A model generated the notes under the pieces. That model was not told the origin of the DNA and did not search any database. It saw only the letters and a list, made by a program, of their open reading frames with translations. Positions 50,632 to 59,051 of a stretch of 64,000 nucleotides of DNA are shown here, piece after piece. This DNA comes from Vibrio splendidus. Its GTDB lineage: Bacteria; Pseudomonadota; Gammaproteobacteria; Enterobacterales; Vibrionaceae. The position numbers and the translations under genes were made by a program. Positions within the stretch are counted from its first letter, which is position 1. Each line of letters opens with the position of its first letter. The stretch lies in NCBI RefSeq assembly GCF_003345295.1, contig NZ_CP031056.1:248001-312000 (forward strand), written 5' to 3'.

Positions 50632-51015
50632 TTACTTGATGTAAGCGATCGCTTCAACTTCGACTAGTGCGTCTTTTGGCAAACGAGCGGCTTCAACACA
50701 AGAGCGTGCTGGCGCGTTCTCTGTACCAAATACTTCCGTGTACACCTCGTTAAATGCAACGAAGTTTTCCATATCAGATAGGAAACATGTGGTTTTAATA
50801 ACGGTATCCAGTGAACCACCACTTTGTTCCAAAACTGCTTTTAGATTTTCTAGTGACATACGAGCTTGCTCTTTGATGCCACCTTCAACAAACGCCATTG
50901 TTTTTGCATCAAGCGGTAATTGACCTGAAGTGAAGATTAGGTCTTTGAATGCCATACCTTGAGAGTAAGGGCCGATTGCTGCTGGTGCTAGATCTGTATG
51001 GATTTTTGTTTTCAT
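50632..51015 (-). CDS. RidA/TdcF-family enamine deaminase
   Basis: 127 residues of the YjgF/YER057c/UK114 family. IGPYSQGM near the N-terminus, the conserved Arg in APARSCVEAARLPKDALVEVEAIAYI, and a Cys-containing loop are all present. ATG at 51015 follows AAGAGAAACGAA; upstream in-frame codons overlap the regulator gene. It hydrolyses reactive enamine/imine intermediates such as 2-aminoacrylate to ketoacids and ammonia. It lies directly before dpaL and 22 nt after the regulator, so regulator-ridA-dpaL form one operon. Confidence 0.93.
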   Translation of the reverse strand: MKTKIHTDLAPAAIGPYSQGMAFKDLIFTSGQLPLDAKTMAFVEGGIKEQARMSLENLKAVLEQSGGSLDTVIKTTCFLSDMENFVAFNEVYTEVFGTENAPARSCVEAARLPKDALVEVEAIAYIK

Positions 51016-51037
51016 TTCGTTTCTCTTTATATGATTT

Positions 51038-51715
51038 CTATGCTCTAAACTCGCGGATGTATTTGTAAATAGCGTGGCGAGTAATACCAAGACGCTCAGA
51101 TACGAATGCTGTCGCCTCTTTTAATTCGAAAATACCGTTCTCAAGCAATTGCTTGGTAATGGCTTTGTTTCGACCTTTTAAGTTGACTGACTCATCGTTG
51201 TCGACTTCAAAAATAGCGTGCTCAAGCGCTTGCTCAATCACTTCTGTTGTTGAAGCTCCAAAGTTCTCATGCACACCCACAGGGGTATGAGACATGTCTG
51301 GCATTAAAGTTTTTATGATCTCAGGAAACGGGTGAGACAAGTTCATATTGATACAGAACAGCCCAATTGGTTTGCCATTTTCTCCAGCTAGCACACAGGT
51401 CGTAGACTTAAGTAACGATCCATCTTTGCTAGTGGTGAAGTAACTCTTTGGCGTGACCTCACCAGTGCTCTCAAACACACTCAGCATCTTCAGCCCCAGA
51501 TCGGTGATAGGTGATCCTACTTCTCGACCCGTGTGGTGTCCGTTCACTATCTTCACTACCGACTTTTCAAAGCTCTCGAATGAATGAATCACAACCTCAC
51601 AGTGCGGACCAATAAAGTCGGCAATGGTTTCGGCTAAGCGAAAGTTCAGTGCGAGATGCTCTCTATCATTGTCGGTGAATTCTACGTTAAACGATTTATA
51701 TGCTGATGCGTTCAT
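51038..51715 (-). CDS. YheO/DauR-type PAS-HTH transcriptional regulator
   Basis: 225 residues: a YheO-like PAS domain (HCEVVIHSFESFEKSVVKIVNGHHTGREVGSPITDLGLKML and GKPIGLFCINMNL) followed by a DauR-type helix-turn-helix (LLENGIFELKEATAFVSERLGITRHAIYKYIREFRA). The family includes DauR, which controls D-arginine catabolism in Pseudomonas, and regulators of D-amino acid or diamino acid pathways. It is first in the minus-strand arm and divergent from the M24 hydrolase arm, so it probably controls both. Confidence 0.9.
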   Translation of the reverse strand: MNASAYKSFNVEFTDNDREHLALNFRLAETIADFIGPHCEVVIHSFESFEKSVVKIVNGHHTGREVGSPITDLGLKMLSVFESTGEVTPKSYFTTSKDGSLLKSTTCVLAGENGKPIGLFCINMNLSHPFPEIIKTLMPDMSHTPVGVHENFGASTTEVIEQALEHAIFEVDNDESVNLKGRNKAITKQLLENGIFELKEATAFVSERLGITRHAIYKYIREFRA

Positions 51716-51730
51716 TTTAGACCACTGTTG

Positions 51731-51842
51731 TTAACTTTAATTGCCTTTCATTATCTTTGGTTACTCGATGCATTTCAAGTTGCCAATTAACTTTATGTAA
51801 CTATAAGACTATACATCCGCTTCCCATACAAGGCTAAAGTTA
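51731..51842. promoter_or_regulatory. Repeated TAACTTTA motif in the divergent promoter region
   Basis: TTAACTTTA at 51731-51739 and 51787-51795 in direct orientation, and TAAAGTTA (inverted) at 51835-51842. They cluster within 112 bp of the regulator start in the 342-bp gap 51716-52057, between the two arms. Candidate sites for the YheO-type regulator. No other element could be named in this gap. Confidence 0.5.
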
Positions 51843-52057
51843 CAAATAAGTACCTAAAATTGATCGCAATCAACAATATTCCCAGTTTTAGATGCTTTCT
51901 GGTCACTATAGTTAACCCTAAGATCTTGGTCACATTATTTAACTTAAATGTCAGTAAGATGCTCATCGTAACGTAAACAAAATTGAACTATAGGGTTGGT
52001 TACTGGTTGTGAAGAGCAGCAGAAGTGCCTACCTAAATACAATAATTAGAGGTTCCA

Positions 52058-53221
52058 ATGACTAACTACCTAAACCGCGGCTTTGAACAAGCTGAGTTTG
52101 AAAACAGAACATCACGCGCTCAAAAAGTCATGCATGAGATGAATCTGGATGCGATGATTTTCACAACCGAACCAAACGTTCGCTACTTCACTGGCTTCCA
52201 CACTCAGTTTTGGCACAGCCCAACTCGCCCATGGTTTGTCATCGTTCCTGCAGAAGGAAAGCCGATTGCGATTGTTCCTGAAATAGGAGCAAGTGGTATG
52301 GCGGGAACATGGGTCGATAACATTATTACTTGGCCTTCTCCTCGTCCTGAAGATGATGGCATTAGCTTAGTAGCTAGCGCATTGAACTCTCTGCCTTGTC
52401 GTCATGGCCGAGTAGGCGCAACGCTAGGCATTGAATCTCACCTACGTATGCCTGTGAACAATTACTTGAAATTAACCACCATGGTTAAGAAAGACTTTGT
52501 TGATGTGTCTTTAGCAATGCATGAACTTCGTCAGATCAAGTCACAAGCTGAAATCGAGAAAACACGTGAAATCTGCCGCATTACCAATGTTGGGTTTAGC
52601 AAGATCCCTCAATACGCAAAAGCCGGCATGACCGAGCGTGAAATCTGTAAACAGTTCCGTATCGATATGTTGTTAGAAGGTGCGGACGAATGCCCTTATA
52701 TCATCGCAGGCTCAGGGCCAGATGGTTATGACAGCATCATCATGGGCCCAACTGATCGCATCATTGAGCCAGGAGATGTGTTGATCATCGATACCGGTGC
52801 TGTACGTGATGGTTATTTCTCTGATTTCGACCGTAACTGGGCATTTGGTCATGCAAGTGAGCAAACCAAAGCGGCATACCGCGCTACTTACGAAGCGACC
52901 ACGAAAGGCTTTGAGGCTGCGAAACCGGGCGCAACCACGACTGACATCTACAACGCGATGTGGGGAGTATTAGAAGCCAATGGTGCATTGGGCAACGACG
53001 TTGGTCGTCTTGGTCATGGTTTAGGTATGGAGCTGACAGAGCGCCCGTCTAACACGGCTACCGACAACACAGTACTTAAGCCGGGTATGGTGATGACATT
53101 AGAACCGGGCATGGTTTACGCACCGGGTAAGTCAATGGTTCACGAAGAGAATATCGTGATTACTGAAGACGGCGCTGAATGGTTAAGCAAACGCGCAGAG
53201 CCAGAACTGATCATTATTTAG
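52058..53221 (+). CDS. M24-family metallohydrolase (Xaa-Pro peptidase-like, EutD/DoeA-type)
   Basis: 387 residues with the creatinase/aminopeptidase P fold. The two-metal ligands are present: IIDTGAVRDGYFSDFDRNW (two Asp), GHGLGMELTERPS (His), LEPGMVY (Glu), HEENIVIT (Glu). The N-terminal creatinase domain begins TRAQKVMHEMNLDAMIFTTEPNVRYFTGF. M24 enzymes with this two-domain form act on dipeptides or on ring or amidine bonds (creatinase, ectoine hydrolase). With an EutA-like protein next to it, an ectoine-like ring opening or removal of an N-terminal residue are both plausible; genuine EutBCE genes are absent. ATG at 52058 follows AGAGG. Confidence 0.9.
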   Translation: MTNYLNRGFEQAEFENRTSRAQKVMHEMNLDAMIFTTEPNVRYFTGFHTQFWHSPTRPWFVIVPAEGKPIAIVPEIGASGMAGTWVDNIITWPSPRPEDDGISLVASALNSLPCRHGRVGATLGIESHLRMPVNNYLKLTTMVKKDFVDVSLAMHELRQIKSQAEIEKTREICRITNVGFSKIPQYAKAGMTEREICKQFRIDMLLEGADECPYIIAGSGPDGYDSIIMGPTDRIIEPGDVLIIDTGAVRDGYFSDFDRNWAFGHASEQTKAAYRATYEATTKGFEAAKPGATTTDIYNAMWGVLEANGALGNDVGRLGHGLGMELTERPSNTATDNTVLKPGMVMTLEPGMVYAPGKSMVHEENIVITEDGAEWLSKRAEPELIII

Positions 53222-53316
53222 CTCAAAACTTAGCACCTTACAAATTTAACACCCTACAAAAGCTGGCTCTGGACTCCAGAGTCAGCACATAAAAATTATA
53301 AAAATACGAGTTTCTC

Positions 53317-54087
53317 ATGCAAACAATAGAACAGTTTCGTCAATTTGAAATCCCATTACAGCACGTTCAGGCCCCAAGAATTGGTCGAGTTCATATCGGT
53401 TTAGTACAACTAAGTACTGACCACTCTTTAGAGATGGACTGGGCAAAGTTACTGGGTACACAAGCGGGTGTGTTTAGCTCCCGCGTTTATTACAGCAGCG
53501 AGATGACACCAGAAGCGCTCGACCAAATTGCGGTTGGGATCAGTGAAGCATCAGATTTGATTGCTACGGGCTTACCGATGGATGTTATGGCGTTTGGTTG
53601 CACTTCAGCTTCTATCATTATTGGTGAAGAAAAAGTAGCAAACCTTCTTACACAAAATCGCGGTGATATTCCCGCAACCAATCCATGGACAGCCGCTCAA
53701 GCTGCATTTAAGCACTTGGGTGCAAAGAAAGTTGCCGTGTTTTCCCCTTATCCAACAGAAGTGAATTTCCCTCTTTATCAACAACTGACTGCCGCTGGCT
53801 TTGAAGTTCCTGTTTTAGGTTCACTTGGCATTGAGAAAGACACTGACATTACCACGGTTTCAAAGGAATCAATGATGGAAGCATTAAGCGAAATGCTGCC
53901 TGATTCTAGTGCCGATGTTGTATTTATGTCTTGCACTAACCTTCGTGTTCTTGACCACATTCAAGAGATTGAAGATCGATTTGGTATCCCTGTCGTGTGC
54001 AGCAACTCTGCGATGTTCTGGCATTGCATGCACCTAGTCGGTAAGACAGCTCAGTGTCCAGGTTACGGACAATTGCTAAATCAATAG
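53317..54087 (+). CDS. Asp/Glu racemase-superfamily protein (maleate isomerase/EutA-like)
   Basis: 256 residues. Two active-site Cys regions: AFGCTSASIIIG near residue 93 and VFMSCTNLRVLDHI near residue 205, as in maleate cis-trans isomerase, arylmalonate decarboxylase and the ectoine-utilisation protein EutA. Such enzymes use the Cys pair for proton transfer, so a racemase or isomerase role is likely. It lies 95 bp after the M24 hydrolase and 23 bp before the first EamA transporter, all one transcription direction. Its partner DpaL accepts both D and L forms of its substrate, which would fit with a racemase, but the substrate is unknown. Confidence 0.88.
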   Translation: MQTIEQFRQFEIPLQHVQAPRIGRVHIGLVQLSTDHSLEMDWAKLLGTQAGVFSSRVYYSSEMTPEALDQIAVGISEASDLIATGLPMDVMAFGCTSASIIIGEEKVANLLTQNRGDIPATNPWTAAQAAFKHLGAKKVAVFSPYPTEVNFPLYQQLTAAGFEVPVLGSLGIEKDTDITTVSKESMMEALSEMLPDSSADVVFMSCTNLRVLDHIQEIEDRFGIPVVCSNSAMFWHCMHLVGKTAQCPGYGQLLNQ

Positions 54088-54110
54088 CAACCAATGAAAG
54101 GAATTTAAAG

Positions 54111-55073
54111 ATGAGTAATACAGTAAAAGGTTGGATCGCGGCCATTTTCATTGGCCTGCTATGGGGTATTCCCTGGATCGTTGGAACACCAATTCTAGAA
54201 GTAATGGATGCACAGGTCTTGGTATGGGTTCGCTATACCGTAGCCTTCATTACCTTATTTGTGATTATCCAAGTCAGCAATGCGATGGGTAAACCACAGA
54301 AAAAAGTCGACTTTAAGCTTAACTGGGAAAATCGACACGACATTTTCTGGGCAGCATGTTGCGGCATTATTGGTCAAGGCGCTTTCAGTTTTCTATCGTT
54401 CCTGTCTCTTGACTACATCACTGCTTCAGAAAACGGCGTAATCCAAGGGCTTATTCCAATCATTATCTTGTGTGTTGGTTTCCTTCGTCATGGTGAACGT
54501 TTTACTCCAATGCAAATTTTGGCGGCGGTTGGTGCGTTCGCTGGTGTCGCTATCTTGGTCATGGATCCATCTGTTGAAGGAAGTGGTTTCAACATTGGTC
54601 ACTTGATCTGTCTTGGTAGCGCGGCGAGTTTCTCTACGATGGCTTACGCTCGTGCGAAACTTGCTGAGAAATATGGCTCAGTGGCGACGATGTACCACCA
54701 GTTCATTTTTGCGGCAATCGGTTTTGGTCTTTATCTACTGGTTGTGGGGGCGGACTTCTCTTCAGCACTCGGTATTTTCAGTTCTCCACTTCGTATGGCT
54801 TGTATTGCAATTCTGGGTGTGGGTATTTCAGGTATCAGCTACCTAATCTACATCTATGCCATGGAACGAGTCGGCGTAGACGGAACGGGTATGGCACTTA
54901 ACTTGATGCCTCTGTCTTCTTTCGTCCTGGCTGTGTTTGCTCTCGGTGAAGCGGTAACGCCAATGCGACTATTAGCGATTGCGGTCGTTATTGGCTCAAT
55001 GATGCTGTTCATGAAGTTTGGTAAGGCGAAGAAAAAAGCGCCTCAGATGAAAACGGCGACAAACGCTAACTAA
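54111..55073 (+). CDS. EamA/DMT-family transporter 1
   Basis: 320 residues with ten helices in two EamA halves (KGWIAAIFIGLLWGIPWIVGT and LICLGSAASFSTMAYARAKL). The ATG at 54111 has AAAGGAATTTAAAG upstream; the longer frame from 54054 overlaps the previous gene. DMT proteins move amino acids, amines or metabolites. It resembles the third transporter gene (56153) more than the second. It may import the substrate of the cluster or export a product. Confidence 0.92.
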   Translation: MSNTVKGWIAAIFIGLLWGIPWIVGTPILEVMDAQVLVWVRYTVAFITLFVIIQVSNAMGKPQKKVDFKLNWENRHDIFWAACCGIIGQGAFSFLSFLSLDYITASENGVIQGLIPIIILCVGFLRHGERFTPMQILAAVGAFAGVAILVMDPSVEGSGFNIGHLICLGSAASFSTMAYARAKLAEKYGSVATMYHQFIFAAIGFGLYLLVVGADFSSALGIFSSPLRMACIAILGVGISGISYLIYIYAMERVGVDGTGMALNLMPLSSFVLAVFALGEAVTPMRLLAIAVVIGSMMLFMKFGKAKKKAPQMKTATNAN

Positions 55074-55153
55074 CCGTCAACCACGATACAAATTACAAGT
55101 AATAAGGCGGTGTGCCGCACCGCCATTATCGAAAAATTATGGAAGATAGAAAG

Positions 55154-56149
55154 ATGAACACAACAAACAGAGACACATTTTTAGGATGGACTGCAGCCAT
55201 TGCTGTTGCCTGTATCTGGGGCGTAACAGGGGTGGTCTCTAAGCCGCTTTCTATGGCTGTTGATCCGATGACATTGGTATTTTTCCGCTACGTTACCGCG
55301 GTAATTGGCCTATCAATCATTTTCTTTTTTACATCACGTAGCAAAAACTTAAGTGCAGACTTAGGTTCTTCATTAAAGATCGATACCAAAGATATTGGAC
55401 GTATTGCGCTTTGTGGCATCGTGGGACAAGGGGTTTTCTCACTTTTTAATTTCCTTTCTCTTTCTCATATTGGTGCGACTGAAAACGGTGTTATCCAAGG
55501 TATGCAGCCGTTCGCGACGGTTTTCTTTGGCATGATGTTTATGAACTTCCGTATGAACAAGATTCAGTGGGGCGCTTTCATCGCATCTGCAGTTTGTATT
55601 TACGCAATGAGTGTCGGGCCAACAAACACCATTGAAGGCGGTACTCCGCTGCTGGGTTATGTTTACGTGACATGTTCGATGCTGGCTTTAGCGTGGACGG
55701 CACATTTACGAGCTAGCTTAGCGGACAAATACGGCTCAGTGGTTTCCATGCTGTACCAATACATTTCGGTTGCTGTGATGGGCATTATCGTTGTGTTGAC
55801 CATGGGCTTGGACTTGTCTCAGATTTACATTATTTTCTCTAGCCCGCTGTTGATTGCACTGCTTATTTTCTTAGGTACAGGCATTTCTGGTGGTAGCTAC
55901 TTGATTCAATTGTATTCTTTCAAGCGTATCGGTGTAGAAAAGGCAACGATGGCATTAAACCTCATGCCTTTGGTTGGCTACTTAGTGGCAGTTGTGACAC
56001 TTGGTGAGCAGATGGCCATGGGGAAAACCATTGTCGTTTCATTGATTGTCGTAGCACTTTACGTATTCACTAAGTTTGAAACGAAGCAAGAAGAACAGAC
56101 AGCAGAAAACTTAGCTTGCGATAAGAAAGCAACGCCAGAAGTGAGCTAA
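55154..56149 (+). CDS. EamA/DMT-family transporter 2
   Basis: 331 residues with ten helices and two EamA halves: FLGWTAAIAVACIWGVTGVVSKPL and VYVTCSMLALAWTAHLRASLADKYGS. It has a C-terminal hydrophilic tail of about 25 residues (TKFETKQEEQTAENLACDKK). ATG at 55154 follows GGAAGATAGAAAG; the frame open from 55112 has no ribosome site. It is followed at once by the third copy (stop and start separated by GTG), showing tight coupling. Confidence 0.92.
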   Translation: MNTTNRDTFLGWTAAIAVACIWGVTGVVSKPLSMAVDPMTLVFFRYVTAVIGLSIIFFFTSRSKNLSADLGSSLKIDTKDIGRIALCGIVGQGVFSLFNFLSLSHIGATENGVIQGMQPFATVFFGMMFMNFRMNKIQWGAFIASAVCIYAMSVGPTNTIEGGTPLLGYVYVTCSMLALAWTAHLRASLADKYGSVVSMLYQYISVAVMGIIVVLTMGLDLSQIYIIFSSPLLIALLIFLGTGISGGSYLIQLYSFKRIGVEKATMALNLMPLVGYLVAVVTLGEQMAMGKTIVVSLIVVALYVFTKFETKQEEQTAENLACDKKATPEVS

Positions 56150-56152
56150 GTG

Positions 56153-57115
56153 ATGAAATCAGTGACTAAAGGTTGGATTGCAGCAATTAGCGTTGGTTTG
56201 CTATGGGGCTCTGAGGCTGCTTTAGCTACCTTGCCACTGCAAACCATTGATGCGCGATTGTTAGTGTGGCTGCGCTACATGATGGCATTCTCGGTTTTAT
56301 CTTTAGTCCTGATTTTTGGAGCAATACGTCAAACCAATACTCAAACTAAACCGAAACTGTCGTTCAGTTGGGCTAATCGAAGCGATTTATTTAAGTTATT
56401 AGTGTGTGGTGTAGTAGGCCAAGGTTTATTTAGCTTCTTGTCATTTCTATCACTCGATTATATTTCGCTATCGGAAAACGGAGTCATTCAAGGTCTTGTA
56501 CCGATTGCAATCTTGGCTATTGGGCAAGTTTTCTATGGTGCACACTTTACGCGTATGCAAATTGCCTCAAGTGGGATTGCTTTGATTGGAGTGAGCATAT
56601 TGGTTCTTGCTCCGCCGTTTACTTCGGAAGATAGCGGCGTGAACATTGGCCATCTGATTTGCTTATTGAGTGTGTTGAGCTTTGCGTCGGTGACTCATTT
56701 GCGCGCTCAGCTTGCAGAAAAATACGGTGCAACTCGCACCATGCATTATCAGTTTGGTTTCGCAGCTGTTGGTTTTTTCATTTATTTATTGGTGTCAGGT
56801 ATAGATGTACCCAGCCTGCTACTGGTGATGCGCCCTTCTTGGTCACTTCTATGCATTATGGTGCTAGGAGGTTTTGTATCAGGTCTGGGCTATATCGCGT
56901 ATATCTACGGCATAGAACGTGTGGGAGTTGAAGGCAGCAGCATGGCTTTAAACCTCATCCCTATGTCAGCATTTTTCATTGCTGTTTTGGTGTTCGGAGA
57001 GCCTATCACCCCCTTGAGGGCGATGGCGGTTGGCTTAATCATCGTTGCTATGATGCTATTTGCAACCTCCAACAAATCTCGCGAAATGACATCCAAAACA
57101 GTTTCAACAAATTAA
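56153..57115 (+). CDS. EamA/DMT-family transporter 3
   Basis: 320 residues, ten helices. Aligns well with transporter 1: TKGWIAAISVGLLWGSEAALAT compares with VKGWIAAIFIGLLWGIPWIVGT, and both have the block FSFLSFLSLDYI-x-x-SENGVIQGL. ATG at 56153 lies 3 nt after the stop of transporter 2 (TAAGTGATG), so a GTG one codon earlier is the alternative start. Three EamA genes in a row suggest duplication within this operon. Confidence 0.91.
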   Translation: MKSVTKGWIAAISVGLLWGSEAALATLPLQTIDARLLVWLRYMMAFSVLSLVLIFGAIRQTNTQTKPKLSFSWANRSDLFKLLVCGVVGQGLFSFLSFLSLDYISLSENGVIQGLVPIAILAIGQVFYGAHFTRMQIASSGIALIGVSILVLAPPFTSEDSGVNIGHLICLLSVLSFASVTHLRAQLAEKYGATRTMHYQFGFAAVGFFIYLLVSGIDVPSLLLVMRPSWSLLCIMVLGGFVSGLGYIAYIYGIERVGVEGSSMALNLIPMSAFFIAVLVFGEPITPLRAMAVGLIIVAMMLFATSNKSREMTSKTVSTN

Positions 57116-57139
57116 TTTTAAGTATTTATTGGAGTTTCC

Positions 57140-58291
57140 ATGACTAACACTGCCACTGTCACAGAATGGCGTCGCCATCTACATCAGTACCCTGAATTTG
57201 GTACTGAAGAGTTCAAAACCTCTGAATTTGTTGCGAATAAACTCGAAGAGTTCGGCATTGAAGTTCACCGTGGTATTGGTGGAACCGGTGTTCTGGGAAT
57301 TTTAAAAAATGGTACAAGCGGTCGCTCGATTGGGTTGCGTGCTGACATGGATGCCCTGCGTATTCATGAAGAGAATACGTTTTGTCATGTTTCTAAACAT
57401 GATGGCGCGATGCATGCTTGTGGTCATGACGGGCATACAGCTATGTTGTTGGGTGCCGCGCAAGAGCTAGCAAACAGCAAGCAATTTGATGGCACAGTTT
57501 ACTTCATTTTCCAACCCGATGAAGAGCGTGGTACAGGCGCCAAAGCGATGATCGAAGACGGCCTGTTTACTCGTTGGAATATGGATGCGATTTACGCAAT
57601 GCATAACCTACCGGGTATTCCTGAAGGTAAGTTTGTGACTCGCCCCAATTCATTAATGGCGAGTGAAAGTAGCTTTGAAATTGTTATCAAGGCTACGGGT
57701 GGTCATGCCGCTATGCCACACATGGGAACCGACCCGATTGTAGTTGGAGCTCAAGTTGTGACCGCCTTACAAACCATTGTTTCACGTAATTTGAGTGCAA
57801 TTGATGAGACGGCGGTTATCTCAGTGACTAACTTTGTTACCAACGGCACAGTTAACGTGATTCCTTCGCAAGTGACCATTTCAGGTGATACTCGTAGCTT
57901 CACGGATCAAGCGTTACACAAGATTGAGAAAGCGATCGAGCGTGTCGTTGCGGGTCAGTGCATGTCAGCAGGCGTTGATTATCAATATCATTTTAACAAT
58001 AGCTTTCTATCAACAATCAACACGCCGGAAGAGACTGCTCACGCAATCAAAGCAGCACAAGCGGTTGTTGGTGAAGAGAATGTGAATGGAGCTTGTGAAC
58101 GCTTCACCATCAGTGAGGATTTCTCGTTCATGTTACGCGAAGTAAAAGGGTGCTATGTGCTAGTTGGGAATGGTGTTGGTGAATGTGGAGGCACTGCGCT
58201 TCATAACCCACACTACGATTTCAACGACAATATTCTGGAACATGGCGTTGGGTTCTGGAAGGCGCTTGTAGAGCAACAATTGTCACAATAG
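57140..58291 (+). CDS. M20-family amidohydrolase (hippurate hydrolase/aminoacylase type)
   Basis: 383 residues, M20D peptidase fold with dimerisation domain. Metal ligands are visible: MHACGHDGHTAMLL (Cys, His, Asp), QPDEERGTGAKAMI (Glu pair), MPHMGTDPI (His), LHNPHYDF at the C-terminus (His). M20D enzymes remove acyl groups from N-acylated amino acids (hippuricase, IAA-amino acid hydrolase). Within the cluster it likely frees the amino acid substrate from an N-acyl form. Last gene of the plus-strand arm, with a terminator 11 nt after the stop; GGAG before the ATG. Confidence 0.92.
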   Translation: MTNTATVTEWRRHLHQYPEFGTEEFKTSEFVANKLEEFGIEVHRGIGGTGVLGILKNGTSGRSIGLRADMDALRIHEENTFCHVSKHDGAMHACGHDGHTAMLLGAAQELANSKQFDGTVYFIFQPDEERGTGAKAMIEDGLFTRWNMDAIYAMHNLPGIPEGKFVTRPNSLMASESSFEIVIKATGGHAAMPHMGTDPIVVGAQVVTALQTIVSRNLSAIDETAVISVTNFVTNGTVNVIPSQVTISGDTRSFTDQALHKIEKAIERVVAGQCMSAGVDYQYHFNNSFLSTINTPEETAHAIKAAQAVVGEENVNGACERFTISEDFSFMLREVKGCYVLVGNGVGECGGTALHNPHYDFNDNILEHGVGFWKALVEQQLSQ

Positions 58292-58301
58292 ATAGATGAA
58301 A

Positions 58302-58334
58302 AAAGAGCGAGAGGCAAGCTTCTCGCTCTTTTTG
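58302..58334 (+). terminator. Rho-independent terminator of the M24-EamA-M20 operon
   Basis: Perfect 11-bp stem AAAGAGCGAGA/TCTCGCTCTTT, 8-nt loop, T-run after. Confidence 0.92.
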
Positions 58335-58371
58335 TATGTAACGCATTTCCAAATCTGCGAACAATTTAGAC

Positions 58372-58419
58372 TAACTACTTAACTACTTAACTACTTAACT
58401 ACTTAACTACTTAACTACT
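58372..58419. repeat. Octanucleotide tandem repeat (TAACTACT)x6 abutting a stop codon
   Basis: Six perfect copies of TAACTACT. The last base begins the minus-strand stop codon (58419-58421) of the eda gene. It separates that gene from the terminator of the convergent operon. Confidence 0.92.
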
Positions 58420-59048
58420 TAGCGATTCACCTGCTCAACAATCTCTCTTGTTAGACGGGCAAGCTCGTCCCACTCTTTGTTTTCTACGAGCTTCTTATCC
58501 ACCATCCAGGTGCCACCGCATGCCAATACCTGAGGAACGGCTAGGTAGTTGCCAATGTTTGATGGCGTGATACCACCAGTAGGCATCAGTTGAATGTCGC
58601 CATAAGGTCCGACTAGCGATTTCACCATATTGATACCGCCAGACGCCTCAGCAGGGAAGAACTTCAAGGTTGTTAAGCCCATCTCTAATGCCGCTTCAAC
58701 GGTGCTTGGGTTGTTCACACCCGGGATAATATCAATGCCGATTTCTTGGCATGCTTTAACCGTGTTTGGATTGAATCCCGGTGATACCACAAAGGTTGCG
58801 CCTGCTTCTTTCGCGGCCAGTGCTTGCTCACGGTTCAAGATGGTGCCCGCACCGATCAGCATTTGTGGCTGTGCTTGGCGAAGCAGTCGGATAGCTTCAA
58901 CAGCGGCGTCTGAACGGAACGTAATTTCAGCGGCGGGAAGCCCATTCTCAGCTAATACTTTGCCTAGAGGGATAATATCCTCTGCGTTATCAATCGCGAT
59001 AACAGGGATAACTTTAAGTGCTTTTAGCTGTTCGTTAATTGTAGGCAT
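58419..59048 (-). CDS. eda: KDPG aldolase (2-dehydro-3-deoxyphosphogluconate aldolase)
   Basis: 209-residue class I aldolase cleaving 2-keto-3-deoxy-6-phosphogluconate into pyruvate and glyceraldehyde 3-phosphate. The catalytic Glu lies in AAEITFRSDAA and the Schiff-base Lys in TTLKFFPAEASGG; MPTGGITPSNIGNYL and GGTWMV match Eda. ATG at 59048 with AAGAAG upstream; it starts 3 nt after the kdgK stop, so both are translated together. This is a pathway-specific copy, probably separate from a housekeeping eda. Confidence 0.95.
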   Translation of the reverse strand: MPTINEQLKALKVIPVIAIDNAEDIIPLGKVLAENGLPAAEITFRSDAAVEAIRLLRQAQPQMLIGAGTILNREQALAAKEAGATFVVSPGFNPNTVKACQEIGIDIIPGVNNPSTVEAALEMGLTTLKFFPAEASGGINMVKSLVGPYGDIQLMPTGGITPSNIGNYLAVPQVLACGGTWMVDKKLVENKEWDELARLTREIVEQVNR

Positions 59049-59051
59049 GGT

